From: Nilaparvata lugens
Taxonomy: Eukaryota > Arthropoda > Insecta > Hemiptera > Delphacidae
Length of the DNA stretch: 64,000 bases
Direction: 5' to 3'
NCBI RefSeq assembly: GCF_014356525.2
Contig: NC_052506.1
Span: 24,873,872 to 24,937,871, forward strand
Within the stretch, counting starts at the first letter, position 1. Each line of letters starts with the position of its first letter. Shown here piece by piece: positions 50,911-63,211 of this stretch. Both the position numbers and the translations under genes were made by a program. The notes under the pieces were generated by a model, which was given only the letters and a program-made list of their open reading frames with translations, did no database searches and had not been told where the DNA came from.

Positions 50911-53900
50911 ATGGGAAGTACAAAAGTGCTAGCGTGGGGTGAGTTCAGTTCGTCTCTGGCGTCGACGGTGCAAGCACTGCACGGTCATGAGGAGCTGGTT
51001 GACGTCACTTTGGCAGCGGACGGCCGGTCGTTCCCAGCCCATAAATTGGTGCTCAGCGCTGCCAGTCCGCTACTCATGGATCTCCTCAAGGTCAGTGCCC
51101 ACGAAATCAATCTCTATAGTTTATTTATTTTATTGTATACTTTTTATTCCTTTTTAACAGACAAACTTCATAATACTGTGTACACAATGATCTGGTTATT
51201 GCATTTATAGATTAGTTAGGTCAGGTTAGGTGTTTGTCATAGGCTACGCCACATAGACTCGTATTGAATGAAAACTACTCTTGATATTGTCAACACCGCT
51301 AATTTATCAAGACAATTTGTGATACTATATAGTTTCGTATATTACTCCATTATCAATCTAGTATCTCAAACGATGCGCGCGACCCGCCCTCCACTCATCA
51401 ATTGCTGTCAAATGCAGTTTCTGGCTATGACGGATTTTTCAAGGTCTCACATGTGAACGCTCAATCCCTGTGTGCACATATCTGCGATTTTCGTGAACTA
51501 TTCTCTTCCCTTCCTTTTGACGCAATCCTTGTGAGTGAATCATGGCTGACACCAAATATTTTGGATTCTGAGGTTTAGGTAACTGGATACAATTTGATTC
51601 GGAACGATCGAACAGGCAAGATGGGACGAGGAGTTGCCATCTACCTTGAATCACATTTCCAATATAGAGTTATTTCCTCTACACCATCCTAGTATTCTAG
51701 AAAACCAGAGTATCTTCTTATTGAAATCAAAATAAATAACGCCAAATTGCTGTTGTGTGTTTGTTATAGACCACCGAGAACCGGATTCATCAATGAATTC
51801 GAAAATGCTCTAATTAACCTGTTGCCAACCTACATGCATGTTGTAATAATGGGAGATTTCAACACAGATCTACAGAAAACTGATTCGTTCGAATATTCAC
51901 AGCTCACAAATATTTTCATGTCATGTAATCTTAGTATATTACCGCTTGATCCCACTCATCACACACAACTCTTGATTTGATAATAGTTAATGATGAATCA
52001 TTTGAAGTTCATTATGGTCAGTTATCAGCCTCAGGACTCTCTCACGACTTGATTTTCTCTGTGCTTTCTCTTCAGTCTCCAAGATCTGATGCTAGAACAT
52101 TGCATTACAGGGATCTTGATAGAATTAATCTGTTGGAATTTATTGCTGATGCACGTAATCTTCCTTGGCATAGCGTCTACAATCTGATTCGTGTCGACGA
52201 CATGGTGGAGAGATTCAATGAATTGATTTTGGTTCTATATAATAAGCATGCTCCTGTTATCACTCGGAGAGTAAGGAGGAAGCCATCACCATGAATCGGC
52301 TTACTCCTGCAATTCGTCAATTGATGTCTAGGCGGGATGCAAGTTTAGAAGATCTAATGATCCCAACGATCTCACCCTCTTCAGGAGGTTAAGGAACAAA
52401 GTTAAACAGGAGCTGCGGAACTCTCGAAATCGTTTTACTTATAACACCTTATGGCAACAAAACACACCACTTGAAAGGTGGAGAATGGTCAGATCGTTGG
52501 GTATTGGCAAGACTAGAACTTATGAGCCTATTGCTTTTGACTTGAATGATTTAAATTATTTCTTTGTATCATCTCCTGGTGATGTTGACCTTGCAGCTCA
52601 ATATACTGATGCACTCAATAATACACTTCAAGGTACTCCTCCAGCACATCAATTTAATTTTTCATCAGTTGATTATTTGCAGGTATTGAAGGTTCTCAGT
52701 TGTGTCACTTCTGATGCCAATCCGTTTGATCTGGGATACATTGTTTGTTACTCTTCCTGTTATAACCTATATTTACAATCAATCTTTCATCACTTCTTCT
52801 TTTCCTTCACCATGGAAATCTTCTCTGATTACACCTCTTAGGAAATCTCTTCATCCCACATCTGCCTCTGACCTAGTTTCTGCATTATCTAAGGGCCAGG
52901 AGCGTTTGGCACTGGAACAAATCAATCAATATTTAAGTAGTACACAATATTTTAAATAGGTTCCAATCTGGCTCCCGCTCAAATCACAGCACTACTACTG
53001 CTCTGGTTCACGTCACCGACTCATCCGTCTGGCTATGAATGATTCCAAGGCAACCATATTAGTTATGTTTGACCTCTCCAAAGTCTTTGATTGTGTTTAT
53101 CATCCGCTACTGCTGCTTAAACTGAAGTTAATAGGCTTCTCTGATCATTCTGTGTCCTGGTTTGAATCTTACTTGGTCTCTAGACAGCAATGCTGCCTGG
53201 AAACCTATTTCTAGAGGAGAACCACTAGGATCTATTTTGGGTCCTCTTCTGTTCTCGTTATTTATCAACGATCTGAGCAAAGTATTCACTCATTGTAGCT
53301 TTCACCTGTTTGCGGATGATCTTCAGGTATATTACAGCTTTAAGCCAAATAATATTGATGTGGCTGTGGAGAATATCAACAGAGATGTGGCTGCCGTCAG
53401 TGATTACATCAGGAATCATGGATTGTGTCTGAATGTGGCTAAGATAAAATCAATATTGATTTGTCATCCACAGATTTGGCGACAACTTGATGTTTCTGCT
53501 ATCCCTAAAGTCATTGTGGATCATCACCAGCTTCCATACAGTACCTCTGTGCGTAATTTGGGTCTCATCATTGATAGGTCATTAAAGTGGAATGAGAAGG
53601 TGCAGTCAGTTTGTAGGAAGGTTTTTGCTGGCATTCATACTCTAAAGAGGGTTGGCGACGGTATCCCAATGAATATGAAGCTCGTGCTGGTGAAAACATT
53701 GATTTTCCCTCACTTTTCTTATGCTGATGTGGCATATGGTGATTTAAGTGTGGATCTTGCCACTAAGCTGCAAAGAGCTCAAAACTATTGTCCGAGATTT
53801 ATATATGGACTGAGGCGATTCGACCATGTTTCTTCTTTTTATGATCAAGCTTCAGTCTTGAAGTTGAGTGTTTCAAGAGATTTCCATGTTATAATTTTTA

Positions 53901-56293
53901 CAAATAAGGTTTTAAAAAACAAGCTGCCATCTTATATTTGGGTGGCGGTGGGCTTGTTTGAGTCGGTAGACGGGGCTTGATCTTGCTATCATTAAAGTTA
54001 TCAGTATCCTCATAGGATGCTTACGAGTGTGAATGTTGAATGTCTGGTGTGTGCTTGTCCTAAATTTCTATTTTTTTCGCTTTGCAGTCTTCTTTTCCTT
54101 GTCTATAACATTATATTCTGCAAAACTTATGGGATTGCAATTCTGTTTCTATTTCAATTCAAGTAACTACATCTTATTCTCTTTCTTTTCAAAATTTTTC
54201 CTATTTAAAATCTCCTTATTTGCTATCTGATTTTCCCCACTTTTCTTTATTCTCTTCTCCATGTATTGAATACTGTTAGGCCTACACAGGTTCTTTTTCC
54301 TCATATCTATATCCACTATACATGAAATCAACAAATTCATATTTGATTCCAATTCTTACTTTATTAATTTTCTTCAGTAGCTTGTCTATTATTTTGATTT
54401 AATCTATTTTTGGCTTTTTCTTTCAGCAGTGAAGTGATTGAGTTTATAGAAAAACACTTATTTTTCGAAGACTTTTGTTATTTAATATTGATCTCTCATA
54501 TTTATTACATTTTATTGTCATTTCTTGCTTCAATTTTTTGTTATCTCTGCATATTTTGTATTGTATTGTTTGCTAACTACGTGGTTAAGTGGTGGTAGAG
54601 TGGACATTATTGTCCAAACTTCGCCACGTCAACAAAAATAAACGAGTCATTTTATTCTAGGGTTTAAATAAATGAGTGGTTTTCACAATATCAAGTCGTT
54701 TTTATTTAATATGGATATATACTTATAAAAACTCATAAATGCACATACTCAATTGCAAAATATCATCAAAATCAGTTGATAAAGGATTACACTAGGTCAA
54801 GTTTTATTTAATAATATTATTAGTAATGGTATTACTGATAACTACTGGTAGTCACTAATATTATTTTTTCTATGCATTTTTACAATAAACAGTTGAATGT
54901 TGTAATAGACTGTGGAATTTTTCTTGTAAGTTACATGTAAAGAATTTATGCAGTTTGAAATTTCTCTTGGATAGAATTGGATATTCAGAAGATTTGGTCA
55001 AGTAAGGTGATCTCATTGGTTAGGCTACTAATACCTGGTCCACACTTTCGGCTATTGCCCAGTCACTGGCCAAGTGGCTTGCCAAACCGCTGGCCTATCT
55101 GGTTAGCTTGACCACGTTTGTCTTGCCATCCATACTGCAATGTTATCATATGTGGATGCTCGGCTGGCCACTTGCCTTCAACAAAAATCGAAGCGATGGC
55201 CAATGAAGGTGACCGCTGGCAAACCATCTATCCACACTCTCGCGCTCGTCGTCATTTGTACGTGTTGGGCGATAGTATGGATGCGGAATTAGACTTGATT
55301 GTAGAATGCAATCCATATCCAAAAATAGGTGGAACTTTTTTAAAACGTTTAGGATTTAGTAGATCAAGTCTGGTTAGGTTTTTTCATTGTCAGGGCTACA
55401 TAGACTCGATTGGGAAATGCAAAATAGCTTCGAAAACAGTTAAAAACGTGTTTAATCATCATAGAATTGTAATTTCATTATTCCTTACATCTTCAAGATA
55501 AATCTCACACAACAGTGAAATTATAATCCGCACGTGTTTCAATTGGATTATTCACATTCAGTCCTGCCAAGCGAGTATGAATAATCACATTATAACTTAT
55601 GAGAAGCATATTTTCGTGTTCACTGTCACTGTTGTGTGCGAATCCAGCTTAAGACATTGAAATTGGTGAAAATTTATTTGCAACCAACTAATACCTCTTA
55701 TTGTACCTCTAACTAATTGTGATGTTAATAAGTAATAACTTATTGGTAACTAACCATATATATGGTTGCAGAACTCAGGCTGCCAGCACCCAGTGGTGTT
55801 GCTGGCGGGGATAACGGCACGTGACCTCGAGGCCCTGCTTCAGTTTGTCTACCAGGGCGAAGTGAGTGTCGATCCAAACCAGCTGCCTTCCCTGCTACAG
55901 GCTGCCAACTGTCTCGACATACAGGCGTTCCTGTCCATTGCACTTTCCGAGGTAAATACCATTTCAGATCACAGTTAATTCATTCTAAACATCATTCAGG
56001 CCAATAAAGTAAAGTTTCACATGCACGATACGACTAAACATCCGAAAGCATAAGCGTTCATTCATCAAAAATACTAGTAGTTCTGTGAACAATTGACCTT
56101 GCGCTCAGTTATTTACATTGACCTGTTGTTATGTTTTCTCAAAAATTAATAAATAATTTATCAATTTAAAATGTCGCTGTTGTCAGGTCTGGCTGCAACT
56201 GTCTACAACGTTGATGGAAAGATACATTTTCAAGATGTTTGATTTTTTTGAACGGGTAGTATTATAGTCAACTGTCTACTAACGTTGATGGCA

Positions 56294-56346
<53 letters not shown>

Positions 56347-58290
56347 GATGTTCGATGTTCTTGAACGGGTAGTATTATAGTCCACTAGACAGCTGATTTA
56401 TGATGAATTTATTCTAAGTCTGATTTTTATTTTCGCTGTTGTCAGGTCTGGCTGCAACTGTCTACAACGTTGATGGAAAGATACATTTTCAAGATGTTTG
56501 ATTTTTTTGAACGGGTAGTATTATAGTCAACTGTCTACTAACGTTGATGGAAAGATATATATATATATATATAATTTTCAAGATGTTCGATGTTCTTGAA
56601 CGGGTAGTATTATAGTCCACTAGACAGCTGATTTATGATGAATTTATTCTAAGTCTGATTTTTACGGTAATATTGGCGTTCAAAGGAGACTCCTTTTCCT
56701 TTTGTATTATACTTAAGATGCAAAATTTCAAAAAAACCGTATGTATAAGTCGACGCGAAATTCAAAAAGGAACATACCTATCAAATTTCATGAAAATCTA
56801 TTGCTACGTTTCGCTGCAAATGCGAAACATATGAACAAAACTATAAAGATAAATGCAAAACCGTCGACTTGAATCTTAGACCTCACTTCGCTCGGTCAAT
56901 GAAAACTCCTCACCAGACCTGAGACACAGGCAGACCACTCGATATTTTTATTATTATTTTATCAGAAATATAATTCATGCTGACCACTAACATAACGTTT
57001 CACATGTACGGTACCAATGTAGCCTACAGCCGAAATCCTGATTGTTTATTCATCAAAAATATCATTTAGGCTGGCATCTAATGTAACGTTTCATATGCAC
57101 AATACGCCTTTTTAGCCGAAAACCTGCACGTTCTTCATCAAAAAAATGTAATTTAGACTGGCCACCAACGTAACGTTATACAAATGCACGATAGACCTAC
57201 GACTGTACAGCCGAAAATTTGAAGGTTCATTCATCAAAAATATAATTCAGGCTGGCCACTAACGTAACGTTTCACATGTACGATACGACTGAACAGCCGA
57301 AAACCTGAAAGTTGAAGTTAGTGGCAGTCATTTCCGACGCAGGTGTGCTGTAGTATTTTGTGTGCGCTTGCAGGTCAGCTTTTACAGAACACTTTTCGTC
57401 TGTCGGTTGAAAATGACTATGACGTACTGTAGTTGAATTAAATAACTAATCTATAGTTATATTGACGTTATAAAATCAGTGGGAATGATAGGAACACATT
57501 ATTGTCTCATGTCACATATCTGTTTCCATCGCCATCTATGCAGGTCTATGCTGGATTCAGGCACTACCTCCGTAAACAAATCCATAGTGCATTCGTGTGA
57601 CGTCAGCACAGGTAGGGCTCCCACACCAATAAAAACACTAGCTGATATAGATCAGCTGAAATCAAAGAATTTTTATTGGTGTACGAGCCCTACCTGTGCT
57701 GACGTCACACGAATGCGCTACGGAGGTAGTGATTCAGATAGCCTGAAAAAACTCTTCAACATTAAATAAATGGTTTAAGAAGAGTCAATGAATTAATTTA
57801 AATCGCACAGGACTTGTACAGCAGTAGTCAAAACGACGAGGCGATGATGTCACAGAGCATGATGTCACCGACACGCAAACGACGCAGAAAGCATAAACGG
57901 ATGCCCGAACACAAAATGGAGACGGAAGCACACGAATGGCACCAGCCGACGTCCGCTGTCAGCCATTCGACGTCCATTGAGTGCCAAACGGACTCGCTGG
58001 ACGAGAACATCATCGAGAACCACCATTTGTGCATGGAGAGCGGATCGGCCGCTGAGAACAGTGGATCGGAAACAATTGAAGAAACGACGATTTGTATTGA
58101 CGGACAGAGTGAGTACAGTTACTTCGTATATTTTGCACTCCTAAGGTCTCTTCACATTTAGCTACGCTACGATGAAATACGTCCTATATATCCCCATGTT
58201 GAATCTAAGCTACGAGTGTGGACGGAAGAGATTTGTAGCTTGTTATTAACATTGGGAGATAGGATGTATTCTAGTGTAACGTAGCTACAC

Positions 58291-58337
<47 letters not shown>

Positions 58338-61300
58338 GCGTAGCTAAGTGTGAAAATACATAAGGACAATATGTTGCATTGTATAGTGAGGTCCACTTTA
58401 TAATGGCAGTGGATAAAGATAGAAGAATAGCGATGCCGATTCTCTTCATTAATTAATTATATTTCTACACTGTCAAAAACATAAGTGGCATCATTGTGGA
58501 CCTAGAAAAGGATGGTACCACCGGCTTTGTCGAATGATAGACAAGGATAGCAAAACCAAAGTTGATCAAATACTGTCATTATAACGTGGACCTCACTATA
58601 GTTTTACCTATATTTGATCTAATTTCAATTGTTTATTCTTGTTAATAATAATTAAAATTGTAAGTCAAATATATTCTATTCATGAAGAAAATGTAGCTTT
58701 TCATTGTCTATATAAAAAATGAATGTCTGTTTGTTTATATGTTTGTTTGTTCCTTATAGACTCGAAAACTACTTGACAGAACGGCATGAAATTTTGGGAA
58801 TATGTTGTGTGATTATTGGGGATGGTTTCTGACCAGTAATTTTAATAGGGGGGCTAATAATAATCATTTATTAATCCATTTTACAGACCTATGTTTACGA
58901 AATTTTCGGCCGAGCTGCTACCGAAGAACGGAAAGATGATCAAGATTGGATGATCAATTGGATAAGATTGAAAGTAAAATAGCGATTGAAATATTTTGTC
59001 TTAAGGAATTTAAGTAAATTAAATAATAAGCCTCTATTGAAGTCGGTCTATCATTGCTTGGTGAAGTCACATATTACATATTCAGTGGCCCTATGGGGAG
59101 ATAGAGAGAGTAACCTTCAGCAAATTTCCATTTGTCAAAAGAAAGCATTGCGCACTATGTTGAGGTTGCATCCACAAACACATTGTAGGGACTATTTTAT
59201 TGAAATGGAGATTCTCGGTGTTCCCTGTCTCTATATTTTGGAAATGTGTGTATATATTAGAAGGTGTTCACTACAAACTATTAACAAAACGCATGAATAT
59301 AATACACGGCATAAGAGTACCTTCTCGGAATATCATAGATTGACTTTGTATGAAGAAAACCCCAGTTATATTGGTAGAAAGATTTACCAAGTACTACTAA
59401 TTCGGTTGCGGGAAATATTAACGATAAAACAGTTTAAACGAAGTTTGAAATTATTTCTAAAGGAGGAGTGCTTTTATAGTCTGAAGGACTATTTTGACTA
59501 CTGTAATAGAGTCAAAGACATATAGTAATTATATACTAGATATAAATTTCATGAAAAATTAATGGTGTCTCGCTTTTGCTAGCACTTTGACTTGTCTGAC
59601 GCCGTTGAGGCCCACCAGACGTAATATATATCTATCTATCTATCTATCATGATTCAAGATCATTATTGTGATAATGATTTAGCATCTAAAGTTGCCAGCT
59701 GTATAATAAACACGTCACCCTTTGATAAAATGTGTACTGGTATTAATTAAAACGGTAGGTAGTTTGGAGTTGAAGTTAGTGGTTGATTGGTAGATTAATC
59801 GTTCCTTAGAAGACCTATACAAATAATTATCACTCTCCTATCATTGAGAAACTGAAAACATCTATTGACATTCAACAACTATGAAAACATTAAATTCATC
59901 TTTGAAACACTGATTTAACCTATCTATTTGTTTTAAATTCAACACTACTGATTGATATGACTACCAATTGATTGAGAAGAATATGTTTTAGGAAAAATAA
60001 ATGCTGCATGACTAAGTTATTACATAGGAAGTCCGTATTGAGATGTAAATGAAAATATTGATTGTCAGATAAATTTAATGATTCACCAAATAAAGTCAAA
60101 TGTGACATGAGATACATTGACTTTTTGGCGGTACAAAGTTCGCCGGGTAAGCTAGTTTGATAATAAATTTTCATAACCTAGATGAAACATTTTGGTAGTT
60201 AATTATGCAGGATGATATGTTGATCAGAGATTGAAGATCAATGAAGCAACGTATATCGGGATATTTTTCATATCGCTTCGATGCTCCTGAGGTTTATAAT
60301 ATGTCTTGTTGTGGCAGTGACGACACTGCGACGCATGCCATCCGACCAGCCGGCCGAGTGCCCAGTATGTGGCGCCTTCATCAAGCAGTCGCGTAACCTG
60401 AAGCGTCACATCCAGATCAAGCATCGCGACGCGCACATCCAGTTTGCCGCCGTCCGCAAAAGGCGCAGAAAAACATCGGCCTCCGCCTCCACCGCCGCCA
60501 ACGCCTCCACCGCCCCAACCGCCTCTCAAGACGACAACGACCTCGAATGCCCTCCTGTCGAACCGATCCCCGAAACACCCGAACCAGCTTCCGCATCACA
60601 GGTATTTCAAATCCAATCAATCAATTTTTTATTCTACATTAACTTTGAAATCGATTCAATTCTGTTAAATTATTACAAATGTATTATTAAAAAATTATTA
60701 TGGACAACTATGACTAAATTAAATTTATCTCAAAAAATATGTATACAACAAAAATATCAGTATTTAAAATTAAACATTAATTATTAAAAACTTAATATTA
60801 CCAAACTTGACAATAGTGAGCGTAATTTTTTTAAATAAATAATCAATATATTCTCGGTAGAGAATAAATGTTATTTGTTCCCAAACTCCGCCGATTTATG
60901 AAGTTACATCAAAATAGTATATAATTTTTATTCAAAAAGCTTTCAATCTTTATTCTCATTTATTAATTTTCATTCTTTGTAAAATTCGTTGAATAATTAG
61001 CAATTCTGTCATTTAATGTAAATTAGTGAATAAGCCAGTAAATATTGTAAAATACATAAATGAAGAACTCTAATGTTATCAGTCTCTCTCAATCATTTTC
61101 AAAAAAAGTGTTATATGTAGAAATAAATAATTAAATTGGGTTTTTTTAATTGACAGGCACCTCAGATCACCGACCTGCAGCCAATGCGGTGGTACTCGCC
61201 GTTGTGGACCTCTGCGGTACCCGGCACCTCGACAGATGTCCTCTGCTACTCACTGCCCGCGCAGATCTCGCCGACAGTAGTGCACAGGGACCACACCACC

Positions 61301-61417
61301 GTAGGAGGCCCCGCTTCCCCCACCACCACCACCACCGGCTACGCGGGGACGGTGGGAGAAGGGGGTGGGGAGGAGCACCTTCCCCCCTCTACCGCCGCCG
61401 CCATCAAAAGTGAATGA
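50911..61417 (+). CDS. BTB/POZ single C2H2-finger transcription factor
   Basis: Coding exons 50911-51090, 55772-55951, 57811-58108, 60318-60601, 61157-61417. All have GT-AG borders, with consistent phases, giving 400 residues. The BTB domain spans roughly 1-120 (LVDVTLAADGRSFPAHKLVLSAASP..., then HPVVLLAGITARDLEALLQF, YQGEVSV), split exactly between two 180-nt exons. Exon 3 encodes a basic nuclear-localisation-type stretch RKRRRKHKR and an acidic Ser/Glu region. Exon 4 holds one zinc finger, C234-x2-C237-x12-H250-x4-H255 (CPVCGAF...NLKRHIQIKH), then KRRRK and Ala/Thr-rich sequence. The last exon is Pro/Thr/Gly-rich and ends AAAIKSE-stop, a psi-K-x-E SUMO-type motif. The ATG is preceded by an acceptor one base upstream, implying a 5' non-coding exon. 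The group resembles insect tramtrack/lola-type BTB-ZF regulators, which bind DNA and dimerise through BTB. I cannot assign an orthologue. Alternative 3' finger exons outside the window are possible, as in lola-type loci. Confidence 0.88.
51330..54000 (+). mobile_element. LINE (jockey/CR1-like) in BTB-ZF intron, endonuclease plus RT
   Basis: Endonuclease part from about 51450: VNAQSLCAHI-type start, VSESWLTP, then YRPPR and MGDFNTDL (51747-51980). A linker runs over 51977-52500. RT follows at about 52980-53980 with EPLGSILGPLLFSLFINDLS, LFADDLQVYYS and the post-catalytic LGLIIDRSLKWNEKV. Several stops and frameshifts (51577, 51978, 52295, 52842) make it inactive. Same strand as the host gene, between its first two coding exons. 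Confidence 0.85.
54001..54660 (+). mobile_element. Probable 3' UTR of the same LINE
   Basis: T-rich, no ORF. Its end (CCAAACTTCGCCACGTCAAC) recurs inverted at 41817-41885, indicating a repeated 3' terminus. Confidence 0.45.
54661..55500. other. BTB-ZF intron 2 sequence, nothing firmly recognised
   Basis: AT-rich, followed at 55030-55200 by a GC-richer patch with repeated CTGGCCAAGTGGCTTGCCAAACCGC-like words. A 127-codon frame (55118-55501) covers that patch but has no domain and no splice context. Confidence 0.35.
55501..55651. mobile_element. Fold-back MITE in BTB-ZF intron 2
   Basis: ACACAACAGTGAAATTATAA and its inverse around CACTGTTGTGTG bound about 150 bp. Centre contains TGAATAATCACATTAT arms. 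Confidence 0.6.
55989..57310 (+). repeat. ~85-100-bp minisatellite split by repeat A
   Basis: Units around CAGGCTGGCCACTAACGTAACG, then TTTCACATG-ACGATACGACT, then AGCCGAAAACCTG, then TTCATCAAAAAT occur near 55989, 56963, 57063, 57148 and 57243. The first is separated from the others by the family-A element at 56074-56900. Confidence 0.75.
56074..56900 (+). repeat. Dispersed repeat family A, copy 4, with internal tandem duplication
   Basis: CTAGTAGTTCTGTGAACA to TCGCTCGGTCAAT. A ~260-bp internal segment (TCGCTGTTGTCAGGTCTGGC...) occurs twice (56172-56432 and 56433-56665). Each half again repeats the phrase GAACGGGTAGTATTATAGTC. An (AT)n tract of about 44 nt in the first unit is only about 20 nt in the second. 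Confidence 0.8.
57562..57731. mobile_element. MITE carrying two TGACGTCA sites, TSD GATTCAG
   Basis: Long inverted arms (CACTACCTCCGTA; CATTCGTGTGACGTCAGCAC; AGGTAGGGCTC; ACCAATAAAAA) flanked by GATTCAG on both sides. The TGACGTCA palindromes are at 57598-57605 and 57700-57707. It ends 79 bp before BTB-ZF exon 3. Confidence 0.85.
58150..58350. mobile_element. MITE with TTCACA-TTAGCTACGCT ends and ATT microsatellite
   Basis: CTTCACATTTAGCTACGCTA and AGCGTAGCTAAGTGTGAA are inverted. An (ATT)n run of about 48 nt (58288-58337) sits near the right end. Confidence 0.7.
58383..58605. mobile_element. MITE with TATAGTGAGGTCCAC ends
   Basis: TATAGTGAGGTCCACTTTATAATGGCAGTGG and its inverse CATTATAACGTGGACCTCACTATAG; same family as 8783-9275. 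Confidence 0.8.
58707..60155 (+). mobile_element. Helitron ends flanking an inserted LINE remnant
   Basis: A Helitron-type 5' end starts at 58707 (TCTATATAAAAAATGAATGT, then TTCCTTATAGACTCGAAAAC). A 3' end with GGCGGTACAAAGTTCGCC and CTAG before T lies at 60152-60155. It shares ATAGGAAGTCC-TATTGAGAT with the 6525 copy. Whether both ends belong to one element is uncertain. Confidence 0.6.
58870..59650 (+). pseudogene. LINE C-terminal fragment with TATC-repeat tail
   Basis: A 179-codon frame (58986-59525) has the post-catalytic RT pattern: SVYHCLVKSHITYSVALWG, then ICQKKALRTML, then HEYNTRHKS. It is followed by an untranslated stretch ending in (TATC)n at about 59630-59648, a LINE-type tail. 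It lacks the catalytic RT part. In BTB-ZF intron 4. Confidence 0.7.
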
Positions 61418-61740
61418 ATGGAGCCCGATCGCGCGCTCATCGTTTCCAGTCTGTTGGTCAGTATGAGCATTGAGAACGGTGATAAACGGTGATCTAATAT
61501 GTATGCACATTTAAATTTAATATCGAGTGGCCTGGCTGGCTCAGGTGTGGTGTCAGTTTTCAGGTCTCAACTAATAATACTAATGATATAAGAACAAATA
61601 TAAGAAAACAAGTCTTGTTCTGTGTATATCTCCACCGTCGTCTCTGTGGTGAGGTTCACTTGAAATTGTCAGCATTCTTTGTAAATAACATTCAACCAAT
61701 GCTGAATCGCATTTTATGCTTGTTACAAGTATCTTCTTTT
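61418..61740 (+). other. BTB-ZF 3' UTR / flank with SINE tail fragment
   Basis: Presumed 3' UTR after the stop. At 61525-61575 an inverted fragment of the SINE family (GAGTGGCCTGGCTGGCTCAG) is present. A GGTTCACTTGAAATTGTCAGC fragment of the GAGATTCACTT MITE lies at about 61660. No clear polyadenylation signal was found in this stretch. Confidence 0.45.
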
Positions 61741-62900
61741 AGAGCCAGACCACATTAAACACTTTTGCAGGCGCCAACCCAATCAGCCAATCGGAGAGCT
61801 TCCTGTCCTGTCGACACTGAAAACGCCTGAAAAACGCTTAAGAGCCTGTTCACATGACAGCGATTTACGCTCGGTTGTCGCGCGGTTGACCAACCGAGCG
61901 GTTGCCAGGTATAGGGAAAAACATGGTGCCGTACACATGCAATGCTCGGTTTGAGCAGTCGCCGGCGAATCGCGGCGGTTGTAGTCTCCAGTCCAACCGC
62001 TCGGTTGTCGCTCGGTTGCCGGGCATGAGAGCGTACACATGTCTTGAGTCAACCGAGCGGTTTCGAGCAGAGCAGTTCACATAGTGCCCATTCTATTACA
62101 ATTTCAGTTCAATTAAATTTTATTCCATTACAATTTTCAGTTCAGTTAGCTAGTAAGTTAGTTTGTAGAGGATCATATATCATAGTAGGGTAAACTAGCC
62201 CGTTGGGACACCAAAATTCAAACAGCTATAAATTGGACAAAAATAACAAAAATATTCATTTTTTAATTTCATATTGATTGTATTTGCTTACACTTTCATG
62301 GCAACTGCATTGATTGTCAATTAATCTTTTTATTGCAAAAACGATTTTTAAAAATATAAAAAAGTATAAACTCAATCTCCCCCTTTAAAACATAATTGAA
62401 CAAAATCTTATAGGTTATTTAGGTACATAATAGTTATTTTGTTGTTTTGTCATTGTTGTTAAATAAATAATGAGTTATTTTTATACATTTTTAGTAAATT
62501 GAATAGCTTTTTCAAAAATTGACATTTTCAGAAAATGTTTGTTTTATTCAATCAACAATACCATTAAGAATTTATCTTCCAAATCTCTTATCGTATTTGA
62601 ATAATGTTCTGTTCCAAAAATTTAATCTTTAGGCGCTCATATCTCAAAAATTAATGATAGGAAAAAATGTTTTTCTGAGAAAACTTCCATTTTGATAGCT
62701 TGATTATATACAAATAGAAAAACTTTGAAAAATATCACCAGTAGAAAGTTTAATTTCAGCCTTTGCACAGTCTTAACCGAGGGCAAACCGCTCATGAATC
62801 GCTGTCATGTGTACGAGGCTGGCAAATCGAGCGATTTGCCAACCGAGCGTAAATCGCTGTCATGTGAACAAGATCTAATATGGTCTGGCCCTTAGGGCGA
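61741..62900. mobile_element. Nested MITEs (AGAGCCAGACCACATT and TTCACATGACAGCGATTTACG ends)
   Basis: Outer ends AGAGCCAGACCACATTAAAC (61741) and TAATATGGTCTGGCCCTTAG (62877). Inner ends CTGTTCACATGACAGCGATTTACGCTCGGTTG (61850) and its inverse ending GTCATGTGAACAAG (62872). The inner left part has several GCTCGGTTGTCGC/CAACCGAGCG inverted words. The interior 62100-62780 is AT-rich with no ORF. Confidence 0.65.
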
Positions 62901-63105
62901 AGCCACATGAAACTTTTTTCGGCGTTTTTGTACAGGCGGCGGACTAGTCGGTAGGGCATGAAGCTTTCCGATGATTATCTACTGCTGATTATCAGTTGAT
63001 TGGGTTGGTGCTAGGGAATCAGCTGATGAATCAGCCAATCGGAGAGCTTCCTGCCCTGCCGACTCCAAAAACGCCTGAAAACACGCTTAGTATGGTCTGC
63101 CCCTT
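62880..63105. mobile_element. Further MITE remnant (GCGAAGCCACATGAAAC)
   Basis: Contains a second occurrence of CAGCCAATCGGAGAGCTTCCTG (first at 61784), with surrounding AAAACGCCTGAAAA words. So 61.78-61.84 and 63.03-63.09 kb are copies of one subterminal region. Confidence 0.5.
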
Positions 63106-63106
63106 A

Positions 63107-63211
63107 AGGCTGGTTAAACATCGCCAATTGGCGAGACAGTTGTCTTTGGACAATTATTGTATGTGTAAACTTGACAACTGTCTCGCCAATTAGCGATTTG
63201 TAAACTAGCCT
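63107..63211. mobile_element. 105-bp MITE with TTA target duplication
   Basis: AGGCTGGTTAAACATCGCCAATTGGCGAGACAGTTGTC and the inverse ending AAACTAGCCT, flanked by TTA at 63104-63106 and 63212-63214. Size and TSD fit PIF/Harbinger-type MITEs. Confidence 0.8.

Noticed and set aside
57479..57769. 96-codon frame over the MITE before BTB-ZF exon 3
   Set aside because: Lies mostly in the MITE and ends before the real acceptor.
60417..60620. Arg/Trp-rich minus-strand frames opposite the zinc-finger exon
   Set aside because: Antisense shadow of the BTB-ZF exon 60318-60601.
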